The notes under the pieces are model-generated. The model saw only the letters and a list, made by a program, of their open reading frames with translations. It was not told the DNA's origin and did no database searches. The position numbers and the translations under genes were made by a program. Shown here in pieces: positions 15,796 through 21,666 of a stretch of 31,964 nt of DNA. Source of the stretch: a virus. The DNA lies in IMG/VR virus record IMGVR_UViG_3300037485_002045, positions 1 to 31,964 of that record. The stretch is one strand, 5' to 3'. The stretch's first letter is position 1. Each line of letters begins with the position of its first letter.

Positions 15796-16381
15796 GGCGG
15801 GCCTTCTCCATCTTCAGGAGGGCTGCCTCGACGGCGGAGCTGAAGTCCAGCAGAGGTTCGGCTGCTTTCTTAGGCGCGGCTGCCGGTGCGACCTTTGGCT
15901 TCTCGGCGGCAATGGTAGCAGACAGCTCTTCCATCCGCTTTGCTACGCCAGACTTCGCCGCAGCTGCTTTGCGGTACTCCTCGCTGTCGAGGAACTCTTT
16001 GGCAGCGCCGCTGAAGTCCCCGCCTTTTAGCTTGGCAATGGTATTAGGTGATCCAGTGATATCGCCGCGGTAGGCCCCGCTTACGAGATGGGACTGGAGC
16101 TCCGGCGAGAACGCGCTAAAGGTATCCTCTCCGACGAGCTTGCTCACGAGTCCGATCTTCTTTTCGATGTCCGCTTTGGCCAGCGACTCCGCAGTTGCTT
16201 TATCAATGGTCTTATTGTAGAACTGGCTCTTCTGGTAGGCCTCATCCGATCCGTCGCCGATGAGCGTGCCGACGCCGACCGTCCACTTCTTCTTGTTATT
16301 GTCGCGGTACGGCTTGTCCTTAAATCCTTCGTACTTACTAATAAGGTTAAAGGCGTACGAGGCTAAGTTAGGATCAGGCAT
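15785..16381 (-). CDS. Phage lysozyme (T4-type glycoside hydrolase 24-like endolysin)
   Basis: The 198-residue protein begins MPDPNLASYAFNLISKYEGF. KYEGF carries the catalytic Glu. The spacing Glu-x8-Asp, then ...KWTVGVGT, matches the lysozyme E/D/T triad that cleaves N-acetylmuramic acid-N-acetylglucosamine bonds. Ala/Pro/Lys-rich sequence (AEKPKVAPAAAPKKAAEP) forms a C-terminal tail. The frame is open to a GTG at 16432, which would add 17 residues with a hydrophobic start. I prefer ATG 16381 because the domain begins there. An AAGGAGGG followed by a GGTATT/AATACC hairpin lies upstream of it. The gene follows the large terminase gene closely. No export signal is seen with the ATG start, so release would need a holin or the protein may be virion-borne. 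Confidence 0.85.
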   Translation of the reverse strand: MPDPNLASYAFNLISKYEGFKDKPYRDNNKKKWTVGVGTLIGDGSDEAYQKSQFYNKTIDKATAESLAKADIEKKIGLVSKLVGEDTFSAFSPELQSHLVSGAYRGDITGSPNTIAKLKGGDFSGAAKEFLDSEEYRKAAAAKSGVAKRMEELSATIAAEKPKVAPAAAPKKAAEPLLDFSSAVEAALLKMEKARPTS

Positions 16382-16435
16382 AAGACTGCCGGTATTATTA
16401 AAAAATACCCTCCTTATAGCAAGCAAAAACACTGG

Positions 16436-18256
16436 CTAGTCGTAGATCATCTGGCTGTGCGTCGAGCGGCCTACGACATCGAGATCCCGCATCGTGCGCG
16501 GCATCCTCTGGCCGAAGATGCCGAGCTCTTGATTCTTAGGCGGGTCGACCGCGACTAAGCCGTGGCGCTGGCGGGCCAGCTCCAGCGTGATGAACGCGGC
16601 GTCGGCCATGTCCGGCGAGGATCCGGTTCGCTTCTTCAGCTCGCTCTTCGGCTCGACGCGCACCCGCAACGTGCCGGACTTGATCATCTCGTAGTTCCGG
16701 CTCGTCATTTCCTTTGCGAGATCCGAGGTGATGCCTTTGATCTGCTTCGTGCGCAGGAACTCTTTTCCGACGAACCACAGCTCGCTGACGCGGTTGGAGT
16801 AAAGCTCCTCGCCGGTTAGTCTGCTGTTCATGCTGACCCGCTTGTCGGAGGCCTTCCCGCCGAACTGCACCCGCAGGAACTCGTCCGACCACTCTCCGGC
16901 TAGAACGTCGCAGAGCGGCGAACCGGCACCGGTGGCGTCGATTGCCAGATCCTGCGGAGCGATGCCTAAGCTGATACACTTCTCACGGATCTGGTGGACA
17001 ATCTGGTAGGATCGCGGGATTGCTTTGTTGGTCGCGTCGTCGTTGAGAAAGAAGCAGTCCTCGTACTGCATCACGTACTGGCCGGTCAGGTCGTAGCCGA
17101 TGCGCGCGGTGTACATGGCGGTTCGGTCTCCGCCGTTGGTGAACGCCGGATCGACCCCGCCGATCATGCGGGTGGTTCCTTTGAACTCCACCTTCAGCGT
17201 GGAGCCGGAGCTGATGATCTCGGCGTCGTTGTAGACGCCTTGATCCTCGTCGCCGGTAAAGAAGACCGCCCGCACCATTCGCATGTACGCGCGGCTCTTC
17301 TCGCCTAGGAGCGCCTTGTCCTCTTCGATCTTCTCCGTCGTCGGCAAGAACGGGTAGATGGTCTCACCGGCAAGCACGTTCGGGCTGCGCTCGCCGTCGA
17401 GCCGGATGTACTTGCCGCCCCATTTTGTAAGCCACTCGTCGTCGGTCTCCGGCTGCACCGACTCCCAGCCGTTGGCCGGAGTCGACCACGTGCCGAACGC
17501 ATCGAAAGGACTCGCAGGGTTGGACAGACCTTTGAACTCGAACTTCGGGTTCTTGGAAAGGTTGCTCAGAGCCGCGTGCATGATAGCCTCGCTGAGTTCG
17601 CCAAGCTCGTCACCAATTAGAATGACATGTTTCTGTTTAAGACCGATGAACTTGCCGATGGCCTCGCGGGTACGGCTGCGCTCAGCCGCGATGAGCGACA
17701 GACCTGCTCTGTCGAAGGTCTGGCCCTTCTCGTCGATGTAGTTGGCCGACCCGATCGAGTCGCGGATGTTGACCGGCGCGCCTTCGATGACCGACAGCAA
17801 CGAGATGACCGAACCCCAAATACGCTTGCGGGCCTCGCGCAACGATGTCGAGGTCATCAGGACGAGCGTGTCGCGCGGACGGGCCAGCCAGCTGATGATG
17901 CCGTAACCGGCTAGAGTATGCGATTTTCCGGAGCTAGCCGCGCCCCCTACGGCTAAGTACTTGTTGTTGATGCACTCGTGGATAATCTGCTCCGCCCAAG
18001 GATGCTTCAAGAACATGTGCTCCGGCAAGTCGTCGCGATTCCAGAGCTCGTCGGCGACGCGCCAGAAGTAATACTCGCGAGCCTTCGGGTGAGCGTGATT
18101 CGCAAATCCCCACAGCAGCGCCGTTAGCGCATTGGTAACCGGTATCGGGTATCCTCCGACATCCATCATGTTGGTCTTAGGATCTATCCTCGGCTCCAGC
18201 ACCATTGCGGCTGAGTTCTTCGGCGTCTTATCTGGAGTCTTCTTAGGTCGGCCCAT
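16436..18256 (-). CDS. terL: Terminase large subunit (packaging ATPase-nuclease)
   Basis: A 606-residue packaging motor, within the usual size range. The N-terminal ATPase has Walker A GGAASSGKSHT (~residues 103-113), a TSTS adenine/C-motif-like stretch and a Walker B-type VILIGDELGEL (~215-225). The RNase H-like nuclease has acidic residues in GGVDPAFTNGGDRT (~366-379), LAIDATGAG (~440) and SPDMADAA (~560). It cuts concatemeric DNA and pumps it into proheads at the portal. ATG 18256 is preceded by a good promoter (18278-18306) and no SD. The probable small subunit is divergently transcribed, an unusual split of the pair across strands. Confidence 0.93.
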   Translation of the reverse strand: MGRPKKTPDKTPKNSAAMVLEPRIDPKTNMMDVGGYPIPVTNALTALLWGFANHAHPKAREYYFWRVADELWNRDDLPEHMFLKHPWAEQIIHECINNKYLAVGGAASSGKSHTLAGYGIISWLARPRDTLVLMTSTSLREARKRIWGSVISLLSVIEGAPVNIRDSIGSANYIDEKGQTFDRAGLSLIAAERSRTREAIGKFIGLKQKHVILIGDELGELSEAIMHAALSNLSKNPKFEFKGLSNPASPFDAFGTWSTPANGWESVQPETDDEWLTKWGGKYIRLDGERSPNVLAGETIYPFLPTTEKIEEDKALLGEKSRAYMRMVRAVFFTGDEDQGVYNDAEIISSGSTLKVEFKGTTRMIGGVDPAFTNGGDRTAMYTARIGYDLTGQYVMQYEDCFFLNDDATNKAIPRSYQIVHQIREKCISLGIAPQDLAIDATGAGSPLCDVLAGEWSDEFLRVQFGGKASDKRVSMNSRLTGEELYSNRVSELWFVGKEFLRTKQIKGITSDLAKEMTSRNYEMIKSGTLRVRVEPKSELKKRTGSSPDMADAAFITLELARQRHGLVAVDPPKNQELGIFGQRMPRTMRDLDVVGRSTHSQMIYD

Positions 18257-18277
18257 AGTGGTGCTAGTACGTCACGC

Positions 18278-18306
18278 ATAGTATCTAGCACGAATTTGTT
18301 TGACAA
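18278..18306 (-). promoter_or_regulatory. Promoter for the large terminase gene
   Basis: On the - strand TTGTCA (18301-18306), exactly 17 bases, then TACTAT (18278-18283) form a good sigma-70-type promoter. Transcription would start near 18271, about 15 bases before ATG 18256. The -35 box overlaps the TTG that could otherwise start the divergent gene, which argues for the downstream GTG there. Confidence 0.55.
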
Positions 18307-18335
18307 CGCTTAAATTTATTGCTGCTCTAGCATCT

Positions 18336-18992
18336 GTGGCCGCCAAACGGAAAAAGAAATCTACCTTAGCCAAGCAGCGCGAGAAGGAGGCTGAGGAGCG
18401 TATTCAACGTCGGCGATCGTCTACCGAGAAGCGCCAGCGGTGCCTCGACCTATTCGAGTCCGGAGTGACCGTCGTGTCGCGCATAGCGGACGAGGTCGGC
18501 GTCACGCGGCAAACGGCGAGCCGCTGGCTGCAGGAAGCCGGACTCACGGCAAAGAAAGCACCGGCGCAGGACTCGGAGGATGTCTTCTCTGAAATAGAGA
18601 TCACCGACGAGTTTGCCGACCGACTTGAGGCCGAGACCGACAGCATCATCACCGACCCCTACTTGAAGGCGCGGGACGATGAGCAGCAGGCTTTGCTTGA
18701 GGTCGCGCAGAACCAGTCGTCTCCGGCTGACAAGTATCAGGCCTACGTCGCGACGAGCGCGATCCGAATGCTGCGCGACAACCTGCCGAACGTGCGCGGT
18801 CCTCGAACCATCCGCGAGCTTTCCGAACTTGACCAGCTCATCCGCCGCAGCTTGGGCCTTAACCCGAAAGGCAACAGCTCCGGCTCCGCCGGAACCCTTA
18901 CCATTGACATCAACGTGCTCAACAACACGAAGGCGGATATGAGCAAGAACCGCACGATTGACGCCCAGCCGTACGAGGACGACGATGAGTGA
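18336..18992 (+). CDS. Probable terminase small subunit / HTH DNA-binding protein
   Basis: A 218-residue protein starting at GTG 18336 (VAAKRKKKSTLAKQ); a TTG at 18300 would add 12 residues but lies within the divergent promoter. A very basic coiled-coil N-terminus precedes a clear helix-turn-helix, VVSRIADEVGVTRQTASRWLQ. An acidic middle, a helical region (YQAYVATSAIRMLRDNLP) and an acidic tail follow. The helix-turn-helix plus oligomerisation-type helices next to terL fit a small terminase that recognises the packaging site. A transcription regulator of the same fold cannot be excluded. The end overlaps the next gene by eight bases (ATGAGTGA). Confidence 0.7.
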   Translation: MAAKRKKKSTLAKQREKEAEERIQRRRSSTEKRQRCLDLFESGVTVVSRIADEVGVTRQTASRWLQEAGLTAKKAPAQDSEDVFSEIEITDEFADRLEAETDSIITDPYLKARDDEQQALLEVAQNQSSPADKYQAYVATSAIRMLRDNLPNVRGPRTIRELSELDQLIRRSLGLNPKGNSSGSAGTLTIDINVLNNTKADMSKNRTIDAQPYEDDDE

Positions 18993-19482
18993 GCCAACGG
19001 TCGTCTTAGGAATTGACAACGGCATCTCCGGTGGCCTTACCGCTATCGCGGTGTCCAACGGCGACATCCTCCTGCGCGAGACGATGCCGCTAACAGAAGT
19101 GTCCGGCAAGTCCGAGCCGTGTGTTCGCGGCCTGCTGCGCCTGCTCGACGAGCTGAACCGAGAGCGCCTTGTCATTGCGATTGAGGAGCCGCTGCGGCAC
19201 GCGAAAAGCTCACCGGCAATCCGCTCAATGGCGCTGTGCTTTGGCAAGATCGTCGGCATGGCGGAGACCAAAGGCATTGCGGTCGAACGCATCGCTGTGC
19301 GCGACTGGCAGAAGAGTATGCTCGGAGTGGTACCGGCAAAGATGACAAAGGTGTTTGCGCTGCGCGCCGCCAACAAGCTCTGGCCGGACGAGCAATGGCT
19401 CGCCACCAAACGATCCCGCGTCGCCCATGACGGGTTAGTAGACGCAGCCCTAATCGCAGAATTTCACCGTAGAACGCTATGA
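18985..19482 (+). CDS. ruvC: RuvC-like Holliday junction resolvase
   Basis: A 165-residue RNase H-fold endonuclease. Start ATG 18985 overlaps the preceding stop, implying translational coupling; an upstream in-frame ATG at 18958 is rejected because the fold begins at VVLGIDNGISGG. The catalytic acids expected of RuvC are visible: Asp in GIDNG, Glu in VIAIEEP, and a C-terminal His/Asp pair in HDGLVDAALIAE. The segment AVRDWQKSMLG corresponds to the RuvC substrate-binding region. It would resolve branched replication or recombination intermediates, useful before packaging by the adjacent terminase. Confidence 0.85.
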   Translation: MSEPTVVLGIDNGISGGLTAIAVSNGDILLRETMPLTEVSGKSEPCVRGLLRLLDELNRERLVIAIEEPLRHAKSSPAIRSMALCFGKIVGMAETKGIAVERIAVRDWQKSMLGVVPAKMTKVFALRAANKLWPDEQWLATKRSRVAHDGLVDAALIAEFHRRTL

Positions 19483-19715
19483 GCTTCGACATCGCAGACC
19501 GCCTGAGCGCCATCCTTGAAGACATTCTCAACCGGAAGTTTCGCATTCCATGGACAGAGCGTCCGGCGGACTGGCTACCGGATGCCGGATACTCTTCGTT
19601 CCTCAGCCTCCTACAGGAAGAGTTCGACATCCAGCCGGACGAGATCCGCGATATTGAGACCCTAACCTTTGAAGAGCTGGCCGACGAGATCGAACGGATT
19701 CTCAGTAATTCGTAG
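19479..19715 (+). CDS. Small acidic protein (78 aa), faintly ACP-like
   Basis: ATG 19479 overlaps the RuvC stop by four bases (ATGA), so it is coupled to it. The protein is acidic and helical. The second half, SFLSLLQEEFDIQPDEIRD then TFEELADEIERIL, resembles the helix II to helix IV pattern of acyl-carrier-like proteins, but the diagnostic Asp-Ser-Leu phosphopantetheine site is not clearly present. It may simply share the four-helix pattern. Function unknown. Confidence 0.6.
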   Translation: MSFDIADRLSAILEDILNRKFRIPWTERPADWLPDAGYSSFLSLLQEEFDIQPDEIRDIETLTFEELADEIERILSNS

Positions 19716-19781
19716 GCCCTTGAACTTTTTCTGAAATTTATCTTGCCCGTCCGTCAGCCTTCCGTTAGGACAGTTGGCGTT

Positions 19782-20045
19782 ATGCAAGACGAAACAGCAG
19801 AGAGTAATTAGCTAGTTCACGCTGTCGGAGACGACCAGTACCACGAGCTAGATTGTTTGGACGAGGCATTCGAGTGCGCCGAGATCATCACGGAGAACTC
19901 CGGTGTGACCACCGAGATCTACGTACTGATCGCCGAGGCCCGCGTAAAGGAAGAGTCGCCGGAGGATCAACTCGACGAGTTGCTCTATCAGCTCCATGAG
20001 GAAGGCCGCTGCGAGCTGGCTAACCTTATTGAGAGCTTCCGTTAG
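19782..20045 (+). CDS. Small acidic protein interrupted by in-frame TAG at codon 10
   Basis: The frame opening at ATG 19782 (MQDETAESN) meets TAG at 19809-19811 and then continues open, in the same frame and with natural-looking sequence (LVHAVGDDQYHELDCLDEAF), to TAG-free coding up to the stop at 20045. The product is acidic and helical (LDELLYQLHEEGRCELANLI). Either translation starts at TTG 19857 (62 residues), or the TAG is read through or suppressed to give 87-88 residues, or it is a nonsense mutation or sequencing error. Other genes here end in TAG (terL, 19715), so a genome-wide recoding is not supported. Confidence 0.5.
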
Positions 20046-20051
20046 GATTAA

Positions 20052-20100
20052 GCCACCAGTACGAGATGACTATCCAATTTTTGCTAGCCGTACTGGTGGC
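20052..20100 (+). repeat. 12-bp inverted repeat enclosing a start codon
   Basis: GCCACCAGTACG (20052-20063) and CGTACTGGTGGC (20089-20100) are perfect inverted repeats around a 25-base loop that contains ATG 20066. There is no following U-tract. In mRNA it would hold the start region of the 29-codon membrane peptide in a loop, which suggests control of initiation. Confidence 0.6.
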
Positions 20101-20155
20101 CATAATTCTGTTAGGCGCGCTCTGCTCGCCGTACGACAAGGACGACGACCAGTAA
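20066..20155 (+). CDS. Putative 29-residue membrane peptide
   Basis: ATG 20066 to TAA 20153-20155 encodes MTIQFLLAVLVAIILLGAL followed by a charged tail CSPYDKDDDQ. This is a single strong transmembrane helix with an acidic end. The downstream gene starts 19 bases later. The LGALC stretch is only a poor lipobox. Its design parallels the peptide at 2807 (also 29 codons). It may be a membrane-anchored regulator, a small holin-type peptide or an inhibitor; sequence alone cannot decide. The start codon lies in the loop of a 12-bp-stem hairpin. Confidence 0.55.
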   Translation: MTIQFLLAVLVAIILLGALCSPYDKDDDQ

Positions 20156-20174
20156 ATCTCTAAACCGATAAACG

Positions 20175-20531
20175 ATGACTATTAGAAAAGACGATCCGAA
20201 AGGCGCTGCCGGTGCGCTCAAGTGCCCGCTGCACTTGCTGCCGCCTAATCCTATGCAGGACATCGCATGGGTGCTCCGAGGAGGGGCTGACAAGTACGGC
20301 GAGTTCAACTGGCTGCACAACAATGTCTGCGCCAGCACTTATGTAGGAGCCATCAAGCGCCATCTGGACAGCTGGTGGAGTGGCGAACTCATCGATCCTG
20401 AATCCGGTATCTCGCATCTGGCACACGTTGCCGCGAGCGCGATGATCGTTCTGGACGCGCAGAACTTCGGTACTCTGAATCTCAACATACCGTATAAGAC
20501 TGAGGAGCCGTCAAACGAGGACAACCTATAA
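20175..20531 (+). CDS. MazG-like dATP/dGTP pyrophosphohydrolase-type protein (DUF5664-like)
   Basis: 118 residues. The N-terminal pattern KCPLHLLPPNPMQDIAWVL, then GADKYGEFNW, then GAIKRHLDSWWSGELID and HLAHVAASAMIVLDAQ matches the phage DUF5664 / dATP-dGTP diphosphohydrolase family: an all-alpha MazG relative that binds metal through Glu/Asp residues and converts dNTPs to dNMPs. Such enzymes tune nucleotide pools, and relatives (MazZ) take part in 2-aminoadenine genome synthesis. No PurZ-like gene is visible here, so ordinary pool control is more likely. ATG 20175 follows TAAACCGATAAACG, with no SD. The stop overlaps the next start (TAATG). Confidence 0.75.
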   Translation: MTIRKDDPKGAAGALKCPLHLLPPNPMQDIAWVLRGGADKYGEFNWLHNNVCASTYVGAIKRHLDSWWSGELIDPESGISHLAHVAASAMIVLDAQNFGTLNLNIPYKTEEPSNEDNL

Positions 20532-20824
20532 TGGACGCCTACGCTGTTATCAACATGGATACCGAAGAGCTGCACGCGGTGTTTGGCAGCGCTGCCGGAG
20601 CCGCCGCGTATATCGAGGATACCAGAATACAACAACTTGAAAATGCCTCTGAGTCTAGGGATATTTTAGAAAGTTGGCACGAGCGCCGTTACGCTGTTAT
20701 CCAGCAGTGCAAGAAATCACCGGACGCAAAAGGTATTCTATACTATTGGCTCCTTCACAATAAGAAGCCACAAACGCCAGCGATTAGTAACCTTTACATT
20801 AAGACAGTAGACCTTCACCTATGA
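20531..20824 (+). CDS. Hypothetical protein (97 aa)
   Basis: Starts within the previous stop (TAATG at 20529) and ends overlapping the next start (ATGA at 20821), so it is embedded in a translationally coupled run. Begins MDAYAVINMDTEELHAVFG, a beta-strand-like opening seen in small phage proteins. It contains a helix with EDTRIQQLENASESRD and a basic C-terminal third. Base composition drops in GC in its second half compared with the neighbours. No family recognised. Confidence 0.6.
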   Translation: MDAYAVINMDTEELHAVFGSAAGAAAYIEDTRIQQLENASESRDILESWHERRYAVIQQCKKSPDAKGILYYWLLHNKKPQTPAISNLYIKTVDLHL

Positions 20825-21186
20825 ATGATAGCCCGTTAAACTTATCTCGCGTTGCTATTACGGTAACTGAGAAGTATGTCCAGTATACTTGCGCCGACGA
20901 CTCAGTCGAAGACTGGCTTACGCGCGAAGACCGCACGCGGCTATGGCACGAGTTCCTCAACGTCGGGCAGTACATGCGCTATCTCCATGCGGAGATCGTC
21001 TACGGCGAGAGCCGAGCCGGTATGACATCCGCCAACTTCCACTTCAGCGACCGCAAAGCCGCAGCGGCTGCTTATGATAAGATTATGTTTGACGCAGTAG
21101 AGTTAATCAGAATCCGGATTCAGGAATCCGGTGAGGCTAACTGGATCGACATACAGGATTACGATTACGATACCACTAACCTCTAA
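20821..21186 (+). CDS. Hypothetical protein (121 aa)
   Basis: ATG 20821 overlaps the previous TGA by four bases. Soluble acidic protein with VAITVTEKYVQYTCADD, a central TREDRTRLWHEFLNVGQ helix, and an Asp/Tyr-rich C-terminus (DIQDYDYDTTNL). No motif identifies a function. Its place between the pyrophosphohydrolase and the helicase suggests an accessory replication or regulatory role, by context only. Confidence 0.6.
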   Translation: MNDSPLNLSRVAITVTEKYVQYTCADDSVEDWLTREDRTRLWHEFLNVGQYMRYLHAEIVYGESRAGMTSANFHFSDRKAAAAAYDKIMFDAVELIRIRIQESGEANWIDIQDYDYDTTNL

Positions 21187-21191
21187 TAGCT

Positions 21192-21482
21192 ATGGAAGGA
21201 TTTGGAGCAGGAAAAGGATCATTGCCACGCGCTGTCGACGGCGAGACCTTCCGTGATCGGTTCAGCAGCATCGACTTCTCGTCACTACGCAAACAGGAAA
21301 CTATGGAACCGGAAGGACAAGCAGGAGTGGAGAAGCCAGAGGATGTAGCGAAGCTGCGCCTGCGCATGCTGGCCCACTGGTGTGAGAAGCGCGCCTCCGG
21401 CGAACATGATACCGCAACCACAGTGACGATGTTGCGCAAGAAGGTGGAGGAACTCGCCAAAGCAATTAGTCGTGTCAGATAA
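21192..21482 (+). CDS. Hypothetical helical protein (96 aa)
   Basis: Five bases after the previous stop. An N-terminal flexible Gly-rich stretch (EGFGAGKGSLPRAVDGE) is followed by a charged helical C-terminus with coiled-coil features (MLRKKVEELAKAISRVR) and a KLRLRMLAHWCEKRASG segment. It could be a small accessory partner of the downstream helicase, but no family is recognised. Confidence 0.55.
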   Translation: MEGFGAGKGSLPRAVDGETFRDRFSSIDFSSLRKQETMEPEGQAGVEKPEDVAKLRLRMLAHWCEKRASGEHDTATTVTMLRKKVEELAKAISRVR

Positions 21483-21666
21483 TAGGCAAGTAATACTTGA
21501 CGCAATGAAGGCTGAGTTCTTCAAGCGTGCGAGTAAGGAGCCTCGTTATGTTAGCGATGAGTACTCCTATCTACTGGATCAGTTACAGGAAGCCATAATC
21601 TATTTACAAGAAGACTTAATAAATAACAATGAAGACACTATTTCCGAAGCAACAGGAGTCAGTTGA
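21472..21666 (+). CDS. Small helical protein (64 aa) overlapping the helicase start
   Basis: The frame starts at GTG 21472 inside the end of the preceding gene (or at ATG 21505) and runs 38 bases into the helicase gene. The product is acidic and helical (SYLLDQLQEAIIYLQEDLI) and looks like a natural small protein, not a shadow. Overlap on both sides is consistent with translational coupling in this compact operon. Function unknown. Confidence 0.5.
   Translation: MSDNRQVILDAMKAEFFKRASKEPRYVSDEYSYLLDQLQEAIIYLQEDLINNNEDTISEATGVS

Noticed and set aside
18300-18330. Rightward promoter with TTGACA at 18300
   Set aside because: No acceptable -10 box at 16-18 bases; the hexamer is explained better as part of the leftward promoter.
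18450-19409. 319-codon - strand frame over RuvC and the small terminase
   Set aside because: Both sense genes have clear motifs and coupled overlaps; the antisense product is Ser/Arg/Leu-rich with no domain.
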